This document shows, piece after piece, positions 8,901-16,848 of a stretch of DNA of 61,163 nucleotides; within the stretch, counting starts at the first letter, position 1, and each line of letters opens with the position of its first letter. The notes under the pieces were generated by a model. It made no database searches, had not been told where the DNA came from, and saw only the letters and a program-made list of their open reading frames with translations. The stretch is from an uncultured Paraprevotella sp. (lineage in GTDB: Bacteria > Bacteroidota > Bacteroidia > Bacteroidales > Bacteroidaceae): assembly GCA_944319925.1 (NCBI GenBank), contig CALUFQ010000014.1, positions 1 to 61,163 on the forward strand. The letters are read 5' to 3'. The position numbers and the translations under genes were made by a program.

Positions 8901-9576
8901 GAATGGAGGACCGATATTCGATGACTGGGAAGACCGTGCGGCGGAGCTGAACAACCAAGACAATTATTACGCTTACACGCGGCTGTTGGTGCCCACAGGA
9001 AAGCGTGAGCCGGATGTGACAGGCAGCATCAACAACACATTCTCTTACAAGGAATGGCGATTGGGCTTCACGCTGCTTTATAATTTCGGTGCGCGCACCC
9101 GTCTGTTCCGCATCTTTGACGGTTACGTGAGTGGATTCTCTGCGGAGAGTAATTTCAATAGGGAGTTCCTTTCGCGTTGGCAGAAGCCGGGCGACGAGTG
9201 GCACACGAATATCCCGGCGTTGATTTCCAGTTGGTCGGATGATCGTTTTGATTATGATTGGCATTATACAGAAGACGACTTTTTCCACGGCCCGAAGATT
9301 GACTCGGACGCTTATACCCGTTACGACTATTCCGATGTGCGGACAGTCAATGCGGGCTATGTGAAGCTTTCAAGCGTGTATCTCACTTACGAATTCGACA
9401 GCAAACTGTTGAAACGGTGGCACATGGACCGGTTGGCGTTGACCTTGAGCGCGTATAATCTTTATACGTTCTGCGACAAAAGTTTGAAAGGACAAACTCC
9501 GACCCAGGGCGGGTTCACAGAAGTGCAGTTGTCGGACACTCCGTCGTTCACGTTCGGGATTTCGGCGAATTTCTAA
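5989..9576 (+). CDS. SusC/RagA-family TonB-dependent outer-membrane transporter with STN signalling domain
   Basis: A 1195-residue outer-membrane transporter. A signal peptide ends near residue 32 (FFCGLLSAQ). An STN domain (~residues 40-106) signals to FecR-type partners. A carboxypeptidase-D-like regulatory domain (~115-190, starts GSVRGIIADETGEPLPGVAV) follows, then the plug (~200-330, with VVVTGYQQLDRRNLTSSVVS and the SusC-type TALYGTRAANGVIVVTTKSG). The rest is a TonB-dependent beta-barrel ending in an aromatic residue (FTFGISANF). With the SusD gene 24 bp downstream it forms the SusCD pump for a glycan or peptide. The substrate is not shown by sequence; no glycoside hydrolase is in the locus, so the cargo need not be a polysaccharide. 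Confidence 0.95.
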   Translation: MCLNRILRGEYAKRIFSCLVLAMFFCGLLSAQTEHGKQITYACQDERLAEALRQVERLSGYYKMQFAYEDVEPYKVSVKLENASMREALDALLKKTRLRYEVNDRFIQIFVVRQYKSKGSVRGIIADETGEPLPGVAVRDRAHNRATVTDIDGNFTIPCEEDHITLHVSYIGKKTLTVRARNGQMLELAMEDDSKVLQDVVVTGYQQLDRRNLTSSVVSVDMKDLEIPGISSIDKMLEGKIPDLMVSANSGEINATPRIRVRGTSTLIGNREPLWVVDGIIVTDPVDLSPDVLNDPDYVNRIGNAIAGINPQDIQRIDVLKDAAATALYGTRAANGVIVVTTKSGREGRPLVSYTGNFTVRKRPYYTDRKINLMDSKERIQFSRDLVDMHFSYPTSMPLVGYEAALQNLYEGLYTPDQFRAEVAAMETRNTDWFDILCHNSFSHEHSVSVSGGSEKVRYYTSVGYTDQDDVINNTTNRRYTAMAKINMKINSKIDWEINMNGYLNDREYAQDDVNPINYAYNTSRTIAAFNPDGSYAFYDKPSTATNSSGYTYDTYMKFNILSELENSYQKQTVSSVTATSNLRYKPFEDLFFNWIVSVNTSNSEIEGWWGERSCHVGLMRGSEYGEEPSVDSQLPYGGILNTNHTRNKGWTTRFQGNYNKWLGKARNHNINVAVGVEASSNMSSGYSREDRAYFRERGRTFMENVPEEFTSYTSWLRNNHPTITDTKNNIFSAYATLSYSFGNYFTANVNGRFDGSNQFGSRSNEKLLPIWSVSGNARLLEIFDFHPSWMNDLTLKASYGEQGNMLDGQLPVMTLAKGSLNSVFNEFESTVVSFANPDLRWEKTRSTNVGLESSFFGGRLQVGAEYYHKTTTDAFMNKTISDINGYTSYVVNSGKVVNKGFNVTLSATPVKAGDFYWILSGNVSKVWNKVKTTPAGDSYELEDFKDGTAIVDGYPVGTFWSYKFLGLNPMNGGPIFDDWEDRAAELNNQDNYYAYTRLLVPTGKREPDVTGSINNTFSYKEWRLGFTLLYNFGARTRLFRIFDGYVSGFSAESNFNREFLSRWQKPGDEWHTNIPALISSWSDDRFDYDWHYTEDDFFHGPKIDSDAYTRYDYSDVRTVNAGYVKLSSVYLTYEFDSKLLKRWHMDRLALTLSAYNLYTFCDKSLKGQTPTQGGFTEVQLSDTPSFTFGISANF

Positions 9577-9600
9577 CATTTATCTAAAGAGGGAAATATT

Positions 9601-11202
9601 ATGAGAACGATTAAATATGTGGCGTTGGCGGGCATGGCGGCCTTGGTTGTGTCGTGTTCGGACTTTTTGGAAGAATATTCGCAAAGTTCTTTTTATGCGG
9701 AGTCTTGGGAAGACTTGAATGAACTGTTGGTGGGGAGCGGTTATGTGCAACCGGAAGTTTGTGGGACGATGAGCCAGACAGGAAGCCCTAACTTCGGGAC
9801 TTTCATCCATTATGTGGGCGATGAGTTGGATGAAAACAATCTTACGGTGGAAGGCCGGACTATCTCTTACAGCAAACCTTATACGTTTGGTTATTATACT
9901 TGGCAGCAGCGCTCTGGACAGAATCAGGAATATACGGACTTCTATGATGACAACAAGGAGTGGACCAAATGCTATTATGGCATTAACGTGGCCAACAACA
10001 TTCTTGCGGCTGTGGGGAGTGTGCCATGTGCCACGGACGAGGAAATCCGGGGTTGTGCCAAGGTGCGTGCGGAAGCCCGTTTCCTTCGTGCAGCTTTCTA
10101 CTATTGGTTGGTGAATGTTTACGGGCAACCCTACAATGCAGCCACTGCGGATACGGATTTGGGCGTACCGGTGAAGACTTCCGAGAATGTGGAGGACAGG
10201 AAATTCGACCGGAACACGGTGCAGGAAGTTTATGATTTGATCCTTTCCGATTTGGAAGCGGCACGTGCCGATTTTCGGATTTATGACACGGAGAAGAATT
10301 CTATTTACCGTGCCGATTCCACGGCGGTCAACTTGTTGCTGAGCCGGGTGTTCCTCTACATGGGGCGTTGGCAGGAGTGTGTGGATGCCGCCAATCGCGT
10401 GATTGACGCCCATCCGGCATTGATGCAGTTGAATGGGAACAATAGTCCTTTTTCGGTTGAGGGAAATGTGGAGAACATCTTCAGCATGGGAGGCAACGAC
10501 CTTCCGGCACAGATGGATTATGCCTACCAAGGCTATCGCGTGAGCGCGGAACTTTATGGCCTTTATGGTGATGACGATTTGCGTAAGACACAGTGGTTTT
10601 GGCATCTCGGACATTTCATCGGCCTCACGAAGTTGGAACCATATAACGTTTCTACTAACGAGAGTTTTTCTCCGTCTGCCCCGGATTATTATTATGAGTT
10701 GTATGTGCATGGCTGGGGCGGGAAAATAGCGTCGGTTTCCAATGTGTTCCTGTTGCGTTCGGCCGAGGCTTACTTGAACAAGGCCGAGGCGGAAGCTTAC
10801 CTAGGGCATGAGACGGAAGCCCGCGAGGCGTTGAACCACCTGCGGGGCTATCGCTACCAGACTGGCACGGCAGAAGTGACGGCTTCCGGAGAGGAACTGG
10901 TGGGAGAAATCCGCAAGGAGCGGCGCAAGGAGTTTATCTTGGAAGGGCAGCGTTGGTTCGACTTGCGCCGTTACCGGGTGTGTCCCGTGTACCCCGAGCG
11001 GATTTCGTTGACGCACGACTATACTTATTATGTGGATGAATTGAGCCGCGAGATTGTCCGGCGCGAACGTTTCGTGTTGGAAGAAGACGACCCTTCTTGG
11101 ACATTGCCCATTCCATATGAGGTTTTGGAGTTTAATACCGGTATGCAGGGCAACGGGAATCCCTTCAGGGAGGGAACCATAATTGACAACCCAACGAATT
11201 AG
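9601..11202 (+). CDS. SusD/RagB-family surface lipoprotein
   Basis: A 533-residue substrate-binding lipoprotein that caps the SusC transporter. It has a lipoprotein signal peptide with lipobox LVVSC and Cys19, followed by SDFLEE, an acidic stretch that fits the Bacteroidota surface-export signal. Family segments visible are the N-terminal CATDEEIRGCAKVRAEARFLRA helix pair (AEARFLRAAFYYWLVNVYG), the TPR-like middle, and the C-terminal RSAEAYLNKAEAEAYLG and IRKERRKEFILEGQRWFDLRRY. It lies 24 bp after the SusC gene and is surely co-transcribed with it. Confidence 0.95.
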   Translation: MRTIKYVALAGMAALVVSCSDFLEEYSQSSFYAESWEDLNELLVGSGYVQPEVCGTMSQTGSPNFGTFIHYVGDELDENNLTVEGRTISYSKPYTFGYYTWQQRSGQNQEYTDFYDDNKEWTKCYYGINVANNILAAVGSVPCATDEEIRGCAKVRAEARFLRAAFYYWLVNVYGQPYNAATADTDLGVPVKTSENVEDRKFDRNTVQEVYDLILSDLEAARADFRIYDTEKNSIYRADSTAVNLLLSRVFLYMGRWQECVDAANRVIDAHPALMQLNGNNSPFSVEGNVENIFSMGGNDLPAQMDYAYQGYRVSAELYGLYGDDDLRKTQWFWHLGHFIGLTKLEPYNVSTNESFSPSAPDYYYELYVHGWGGKIASVSNVFLLRSAEAYLNKAEAEAYLGHETEAREALNHLRGYRYQTGTAEVTASGEELVGEIRKERRKEFILEGQRWFDLRRYRVCPVYPERISLTHDYTYYVDELSREIVRRERFVLEEDDPSWTLPIPYEVLEFNTGMQGNGNPFREGTIIDNPTN

Positions 11203-11215
11203 AGGAGACAAAACA

Positions 11216-12127
11216 ATGAGGAAAATAAGAAAATATGTGTGGAGGTGCGCTTTGTGCGCCATGGTGTTGCTGGCAGGCTGCAAGGAAGATGGGCTGGCAC
11301 CAAGTTACGAATACCGTTTGGACACGTTTCTGCCGGATCCTTCTGCGCAAGACTCCGTTTCAATCCTGCGGCGCGGGTTCTATGCAGAGACGGGGAGCTT
11401 CTTGCTCTTCAATGACACGTTGCAGCATGAACTTTTGGGATATGACAGCAATGGCAATCCTTTCTATTTCACTGAATTGTTGGATTTGGGCTATACGCTG
11501 GGCACCACGACCGGAGCGTCGGAGGAGTATGAATACGATTTCTTGGATGGTTGGGAGGAACAGAAAAAGGCGTTGGCATTCTTGGAGGATTACGTTTTGG
11601 TGCATTTTTCGAAAGGATTGCGTCCTTTTTCCTGGATGCTTGTCTCCGAAGTCCGGCGTGTATTAGACAATGGTTTCACGGTCCCCGATGCAGCGGTGGG
11701 AGACCGTTGCGTGGTGGTGGCTTGTAAGTATATATTGGAACATGATGACGAGGCTTCTTGTGAGTTGTATGCATCCCGTGTCATCAACACGTTCCTATCC
11801 GAATGGGTGAATACCCGCCCCGATGAGTTCGCGGACTTCAGGGAAGTGAGTCAGGATTATTATAGTGGCACATTCTCTTATACAAGCAATTCGGATAACA
11901 TGCAGAAGCTTTATGAAGCCGGATTCCTTGTGAAAGGAACTAATTCATCAGGTGGGCTGGCTAATGGGTACTATCCGGATTTTGACTCGGATTTGGCCGG
12001 TTATGTTACTTACGTGCTGACTTTGGACGAGGCCACGATGTCGGTCGCTTATGGGCAGTATCCTCTTGTGATGGAAAAATACCGCCTTGTACGTGAAACA
12101 TTAGTAAATTTGGGCTTTATATTCTAA
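11216..12127 (+). CDS. Lipoprotein resembling SusCD-associated zinc metallohydrolases, but without an HExxH motif
   Basis: A 303-residue lipoprotein (lipobox VLLAGC, Cys about residue 21). Its position right after SusD, its size, the FYAETGSFLLFN segment, the KKALAFLEDYVLVHF..LRPFSWMLVSEV segment and the TRPDEFADF..VSQDYYSG segment recall the substrate-import-associated zinc metallohydrolase lipoproteins found in many SusCD loci. Those carry HExxH before the PxEF segment; here the matching stretch reads RVINTFLS, so zinc ligands and catalytic glutamate appear lost. If the match is right, this is a non-catalytic binding paralogue. The family assignment is by memory of motif order and is moderate. 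The ATG at 11216 follows GAGGAGACAAAAC, a good ribosome-binding site. Confidence 0.55.
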   Translation: MRKIRKYVWRCALCAMVLLAGCKEDGLAPSYEYRLDTFLPDPSAQDSVSILRRGFYAETGSFLLFNDTLQHELLGYDSNGNPFYFTELLDLGYTLGTTTGASEEYEYDFLDGWEEQKKALAFLEDYVLVHFSKGLRPFSWMLVSEVRRVLDNGFTVPDAAVGDRCVVVACKYILEHDDEASCELYASRVINTFLSEWVNTRPDEFADFREVSQDYYSGTFSYTSNSDNMQKLYEAGFLVKGTNSSGGLANGYYPDFDSDLAGYVTYVLTLDEATMSVAYGQYPLVMEKYRLVRETLVNLGFIF

Positions 12128-12134
12128 TTTATAA

Positions 12135-12839
12135 ATGGAAATGAAGAAGTTGTGTATATATTTGTGGGGTGTTTTCTTGGGAGGATTGGCTGCGGGCTGT
12201 TCTGATGATGAAGAGATTTCGCCCCAAATTGCACCGGATGCTATAGGAACGTTTGTGGACGAGCGTGATGGTTATGTGTATCATTACGTGCGCTATGGAG
12301 ACCAAGAGTGGACTTGTGAGAATTCCCATTATATTATTTCGGATCAAAACGTTTGCAGTATTTATCAGCCGAACACTTGGGAGTGGGCGGATGTGGAGTT
12401 TGATTACCGCTATTACGACCGCTTTGGTTGCCTTTACCGGCTAGACCAGGCTTTTGAAGCAGTGCCTGAGGGATGGCGGTTGCCCACCGATGAGGATTGG
12501 CAGAAGCTGGAACGCCATTTCGGCATGTCGGCCGATGAGGCTGCAGGGTTGGATTGGCGTGGCAATGTAGGAGGGTTGATGAAGACCGAGTCCGATGATT
12601 ATTCCACGTTGGGCATCCAATGTGGCGGTTATTACACGGACTACACTTCGGGAGGACGGTTAGGTTGGCGTTATATGGCTGTGTATGGGTATTATTGGAC
12701 GGCTACGCAAGATCCTTCACGGGATTCGGGCTTTTATTTTGCCCGTAAGTTCATTTATAATGGAAACGGTGTTTGGCGGCACAGCATGGAGAAGGACCAC
12801 TATCAGCTCTATGTGCGTTTCGTCAGGGACGTGAATTGA
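12135..12839 (+). CDS. FISUMP-domain surface lipoprotein
   Basis: A 234-residue lipoprotein. The signal peptide ends in LAAGC and is followed by SDDEE, a strong match to the acidic surface-export signal. The body carries the Fibrobacter succinogenes major paralogous (FISUMP) domain: DGYVYHYVRYGDQEW, the GWRLPTDEDWQKLE motif, a GYYWTAT segment and the end LYVRFVRDVN. FISUMP domains are frequent in secreted or surface Bacteroidota proteins, and their biochemical role is not known to me. It starts 7 bp after the preceding lipoprotein gene. A second ATG at 12141 would also give a good signal peptide. Confidence 0.8.
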   Translation: MEMKKLCIYLWGVFLGGLAAGCSDDEEISPQIAPDAIGTFVDERDGYVYHYVRYGDQEWTCENSHYIISDQNVCSIYQPNTWEWADVEFDYRYYDRFGCLYRLDQAFEAVPEGWRLPTDEDWQKLERHFGMSADEAAGLDWRGNVGGLMKTESDDYSTLGIQCGGYYTDYTSGGRLGWRYMAVYGYYWTATQDPSRDSGFYFARKFIYNGNGVWRHSMEKDHYQLYVRFVRDVN

Positions 12840-12879
12840 TTGAGGATAAAAACGGAAGAGAAAAATAAAAAAGAAAGGA

Positions 12880-14280
12880 ATGAGAATAGGCATGTGGTGC
12901 GCGGCCTGCCTGATGGCCGCAGGTATGCGGGCGCAGTCCGGGGAGACCGTGTTCACGGGCAAGGTCATGGACTATGCCGGACAAGACACGTTGTTTTGTT
13001 ATTTCGGAAATCCTGGAGAGGGATACGACACGTTGGACATCCGCAAGGACGGCACGTTCGCCTTGTCCAAGCCCATGAAGACGGAAGCGGACGTGACCGT
13101 GTTTTGGGAAGGCCGGCAGGCGCGCGAGCACAAGTCGTTCAACGTGGTGCTGGCACCGGGGAAAAAGACCCATGCCGAGATTAATCCCCTGGTGTTCAGC
13201 CCGGATAGCGTGACGCTCGGTGTCACTTTCTCGGGCGACAATGCGGAGAAGTCGGATTACATGAATCTTTTCAATTACTATTTCAGCCATTCGCAGGAAC
13301 TTACCGACGAGACGTTGGTGCGCTTGCCCGATTTCCAGGCTTGCCGGGCTTACGTGGACGAACGCATCGCCAAGTTGTCGGCCCTGCTGGCCCGTGTGGA
13401 CGACCCGGATTTTGTGGCCGAGAAACAGGGCTATCTGAAGCAGGCGGCCCGGAGCACTTATTTGTCATACGCCGAGGCTAAGGAGAAAGCCGGCACGAAG
13501 ATGGGCGCGGATGCCGATTTCATGGTTTTCACGAAAACCATCCAGATGAACGACACGGCGGCCGTGGACGACATTTGTGGCTATCTGGCTTGGTATTATG
13601 CCGCGCATGCCGACCGTTATAAACCTTTGTCGTCCGATGCGGCACAGTTGAAGTGCCTGAAGGCGTTGGTGTCCGACCAGGACGTGCGCAACCGGGTGGC
13701 CAACCGCTACATGATGGGGCAGTTCTTCCTGATGCAGTTCGGTGGCTCGCCGATGAAGGATGTGCTGGAACAATATCTGGACGTGGCGACCGACACGACT
13801 TATGTGCCCATCGTGCGGAACCAGCTGGACATTCTCGTGCGTAACGAACCGGGACGGCCTGCCATTGACTTCCCGGTGAACACGCCGGAGGACAAGACCG
13901 TGGGCTTCAAGTCGCTGGTGGGCGGCGGAAAAGTGGCCTATGTCGATTTCTGGGCCACCTGGTGCGTCCCCTGCCGCCGGGAGATTCCCTATCTGGAGAA
14001 GCTGGTGGAACATTACAAGGACAACGACCGGGTGCGTGTCATCAGTGTGTCTATCGACACCAACGTGGCGGCCTGGAAAAAGATGATAGCCGCCGACAAA
14101 CCGGCTTGGGAACAGTACAACATACCCAATCCCGATGATTCCGAAGGCGTGAAGTACTACAACATCACGGGCATACCCCGTTTCATGCTTTTCGACCGCG
14201 AAGGCAAGCTTTATCAGTCGTCGGCTTCCCGCCCGTCGGAAGAATCCACGAAAACCTTGATTGATTCGTTGCTTCAGTAA
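12880..14280 (+). CDS. TlpA-like thioredoxin-fold protein, CVPC active site (first of three)
   Basis: A 466-residue exported thiol-disulfide protein. The start MRIGMWCAACLMAAGMRAQ looks like a signal peptide. Residues ~20-300 form a long N-terminal region with DUF4369-like strands first and helical segments after. Residues ~310-460 are a TlpA/AhpC-type thioredoxin domain with YVDFWATWCVPCRREIPYLEKL (Cys362 and Cys365) and a cis-proline segment ITGIPRFMLFD. It probably reduces or isomerises disulfides in the periplasm or at the outer membrane. Two further TlpA-like genes lie in the same locus. The ATG follows AGAAAGGA. Confidence 0.85.
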   Translation: MRIGMWCAACLMAAGMRAQSGETVFTGKVMDYAGQDTLFCYFGNPGEGYDTLDIRKDGTFALSKPMKTEADVTVFWEGRQAREHKSFNVVLAPGKKTHAEINPLVFSPDSVTLGVTFSGDNAEKSDYMNLFNYYFSHSQELTDETLVRLPDFQACRAYVDERIAKLSALLARVDDPDFVAEKQGYLKQAARSTYLSYAEAKEKAGTKMGADADFMVFTKTIQMNDTAAVDDICGYLAWYYAAHADRYKPLSSDAAQLKCLKALVSDQDVRNRVANRYMMGQFFLMQFGGSPMKDVLEQYLDVATDTTYVPIVRNQLDILVRNEPGRPAIDFPVNTPEDKTVGFKSLVGGGKVAYVDFWATWCVPCRREIPYLEKLVEHYKDNDRVRVISVSIDTNVAAWKKMIAADKPAWEQYNIPNPDDSEGVKYYNITGIPRFMLFDREGKLYQSSASRPSEESTKTLIDSLLQ

Positions 14281-14299
14281 ACGGCGGGGAGGACAGGCG

Positions 14300-15568
14300 A
14301 TGATGAGGTTCCGCAGGTGGCTGGCAGCGTTGTGTGGCGTTTTGTGCGTGTCGTTCCATGCGTGGGGGGATGTACACAAGGCGGACCCGCTGTGGGCGGA
14401 CACTACGGATTTCGTCCGGGTCTCTTTGGTGGTTTCGGCCCCTTCGGGCGGTGCGCTCTATTCCACGCTGGGGCATGCCACGTTGCGGATGGAATGCCCC
14501 ACCTATGGGATGGACTATTGTTTCAGTTCCGAAATCGCGCAGCCGATGGAAGAGGTCTGGGGATTCCTGGCCGGCAAAGCCCGGGTGGGGTTGGTCGTGG
14601 TGCGGATTTCGGACTATGTGGCGGCCCAAAAGGCTGAACGACGCAAGGTGACGGGCTATCCCCTGAACCTGACGGCGGAGGAGAAGCGCGAGTTGTGGAG
14701 GTTGCTGGACGGGAAAGTGGCCGAGGGGCTGTACATGACCTACGACTACCTGAACCGCGGTTGCGGGCTTGAGGTGGTTTCGTTCGTGGACTGTGCCTTG
14801 GCCCGTGAGCGCATCGTATATGGCCGCTTGCCGGAATGGGTGCATGGCTCGCGGCGGGAAATCGCCTGCCGGGCCTTGGAGCCGTTTCCGTGGACGCGGG
14901 TGTTCATGATGTTGATGATGGGCGACGAGGCCGACCGCGAAGTGGCATTGGAAAAGCGGGTGATGGTGCCGGCCGACATCGTGGAAGTGTGGTCGGATGC
15001 CTGCATCGAGGACACGGCGGGCTGTCGCCGCCCGTTGTTGGCCGGTGCGCCCGAAGTGTTGTACGACCCCGGCGCGGATGCCGTGCCTTCATCGCGGTTT
15101 CCCGGCCCGTTGGCGGTTTTCGGCGCGGTTTTGCTGATGACGGTGCTGCTGACCGTGGCGCAGTGGAGGCATGCGGGGAGCTGGCGCAGGTGCGGACGGG
15201 TGGCGGACGCGGTGTTGTTTGCGGTGCAGGCGTTGGCGGGCTTGTTCATGGCTTTCCTGTGGTGGTGCTCCGACCTGGTGGCCACAGGATGGAACAAATA
15301 CCACGTGGTGCTCAACATCCTGCCGCTGGCGGTGTATGTGTGGAGCCGGGTGCGTCCGTTTGCCCCGGACGTGTGGCGGAAGGTCTATGGGTTTTACGGG
15401 CTGGTGCTGGCGGGTTTCATCGTGGCCTGCGCGTGGTTGCCCTGTCCCGACTATCCGTTGTGGTGCCTGTTCGGCGCGATGGCCATGCGTTGCTTCTACC
15501 ACGCCTATATATATAAGGAAGAGAGAATCAAAAACAATAAGTCAAATTCTAAAAGAAAAAGAGTATGA
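14300..15568 (+). CDS. Lnb/DUF4105-like protein with five C-terminal membrane segments
   Basis: A 422-residue envelope protein. After a signal peptide (LAALCGVLCVSFHAWG) comes a periplasmic domain resembling the Lnb N-terminal (DUF4105) family, with the GHATLR histidine (His59) and a cysteine in YDYLNRGCG (Cys155), the two positions used as catalytic pair in this NlpC/P60-like fold. In typical members the cysteine follows an Asn; here a Gly precedes it. Five hydrophobic segments follow from about residue 265. Lnb enzymes transfer an acyl chain to lipoprotein N-termini, which would fit a locus rich in lipoproteins, but this is inference. The ATG at 14300 follows GGGGAGGA. Its end overlaps the next gene by ATGA. 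Confidence 0.6.
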   Translation: MMRFRRWLAALCGVLCVSFHAWGDVHKADPLWADTTDFVRVSLVVSAPSGGALYSTLGHATLRMECPTYGMDYCFSSEIAQPMEEVWGFLAGKARVGLVVVRISDYVAAQKAERRKVTGYPLNLTAEEKRELWRLLDGKVAEGLYMTYDYLNRGCGLEVVSFVDCALARERIVYGRLPEWVHGSRREIACRALEPFPWTRVFMMLMMGDEADREVALEKRVMVPADIVEVWSDACIEDTAGCRRPLLAGAPEVLYDPGADAVPSSRFPGPLAVFGAVLLMTVLLTVAQWRHAGSWRRCGRVADAVLFAVQALAGLFMAFLWWCSDLVATGWNKYHVVLNILPLAVYVWSRVRPFAPDVWRKVYGFYGLVLAGFIVACAWLPCPDYPLWCLFGAMAMRCFYHAYIYKEERIKNNKSNSKRKRV

Positions 15569-16836
15569 GGAAAAATTCTACGTTTGGGAAGTTAGCGGGG
15601 CGGTTGTGCGCCTTGGCTGTGTTGGCTGCATGGGCGGTAAGCTCGTTCGCAGGTAGTTCGTCTTACCATTATTTTTGGGCAAAGATGGAGACATTGCCGT
15701 CAGGCAAGGGATTGGTTTATGCCGATACGACGGCGGTGGAAGAGGTCGTGCCAGACTTTCAAGAGACTCAAGACTACAAGTTTATGGCAGACGCTCTTGA
15801 TGATGATCCTAGTACGACTTTCAATGTTTGGGTTAAACCGGCGGAAGGATATCTGTTCTCCGGATGGTCTAGTGACGGGGAAACATTGATTGCCTACGAT
15901 GGTACGACTCCTACTACGCTTACCGTAACGGCCAAGACCGAAGGGCGGGCTGATGGAATAGACCTTCCGGTATTCTATCCCTTGAAACCGGACTCCACTT
16001 ATTATGCCATGTTTGCCCGCGTGGTGACGCGTTATGTGCCAGGTGAGGAAGATTTGGGGAAAATTGAGATTTCTAAGGTGTTGAACGATGTCGGCGATGA
16101 AATCACATTGACGGGTACGCCGAATTATGACAACTGTAGTTTCGCCTATTGGACTGACAGCAAGGGCAACCGGATTACTGACAATCCATTGGTTTTGACT
16201 GTGTCTGAGGCGGAGACCTACACGGCCCATTTCGATTGCGATTCGGCTTATCGTTTCACATTCCCTGAGGAGGGAGGGTATATTCTTTGGAGTTCACCCA
16301 AAGCTGCTTATTTGACCGGAAATATGAACGGCAATATGGTTTATTCAGATTCTATCGTGAATGGCAATGTGAATTTGCTAGAATATGGTTTTTCTGTCAA
16401 TGCCAACCAAGGCTATTTGCTTTATGGTGAAGGGGAATGCACCATCACTTATTATGATGATCCTTATGCCTCGTTCTTTGCCGATGACCTCTTGATTTCT
16501 TCCGGTGAAAACGGTGTCAGCATTGACACGCTCAGCACTAAAGGCAAGAGCTACTTCCTGTATCAGGGCGGGCAGTTCGTTCGCGCCACGGAAGGTTTCG
16601 TGGAACCGTGGACGGCCTATTTGGCTGTGCCCGACACTTGCAACGTGACGGCAGACGTGCTGACCATCAATGGTGGTTCGTTGGAGACGGGCATTGAGGA
16701 CGTGAAGGCCGATGCGAAGAAGGCTCCCGCCAAGGTGCAGGGCGTGTATGACCTGGCAGGCCGCCGCTTGATGGCTCCCGGCAAGGACGGCATTTACATT
16801 ATTGACGGGAAGAAAGTGCTTTACCGCAAAAAATAA
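15565..16836 (+). CDS. Secreted repeat protein with C-terminal sorting-like tail
   Basis: A 423-residue secreted protein. A signal peptide ends near residue 31 (AVSSFAGSS). Two copies of a bacterial repeat of the InlB B-repeat/divergent type are recognisable by FNVWVKPAEGYLFSGWSSDGE and ITLTGTPNYDNCSFAYWTDSKGN, each followed by a strand (TLTVTAK, LTVSEAETYTAHF). The last ~30 residues (GVYDLAGRRLMAP..GIYIIDGKKVLY) match a tail very common on secreted proteins of Prevotellaceae-like Bacteroidales. The function is unknown; its place in the SusCD operon suggests a surface binding role. It overlaps the preceding gene by 4 bp, so the two are translationally coupled. Confidence 0.7.
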   Translation: MRKNSTFGKLAGRLCALAVLAAWAVSSFAGSSSYHYFWAKMETLPSGKGLVYADTTAVEEVVPDFQETQDYKFMADALDDDPSTTFNVWVKPAEGYLFSGWSSDGETLIAYDGTTPTTLTVTAKTEGRADGIDLPVFYPLKPDSTYYAMFARVVTRYVPGEEDLGKIEISKVLNDVGDEITLTGTPNYDNCSFAYWTDSKGNRITDNPLVLTVSEAETYTAHFDCDSAYRFTFPEEGGYILWSSPKAAYLTGNMNGNMVYSDSIVNGNVNLLEYGFSVNANQGYLLYGEGECTITYYDDPYASFFADDLLISSGENGVSIDTLSTKGKSYFLYQGGQFVRATEGFVEPWTAYLAVPDTCNVTADVLTINGGSLETGIEDVKADAKKAPAKVQGVYDLAGRRLMAPGKDGIYIIDGKKVLYRKK

Positions 16837-16848
16837 AGAAGGCAAACC

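Noticed and set aside
7675-9288. 537-codon frame antisense to the SusC gene, and similar long antisense frames at 16378-17937 and 17976-19160
   Set aside because: Each lies wholly opposite a recognised gene, has no family match and is rich in His/Arg/Gln as expected for complement frames.
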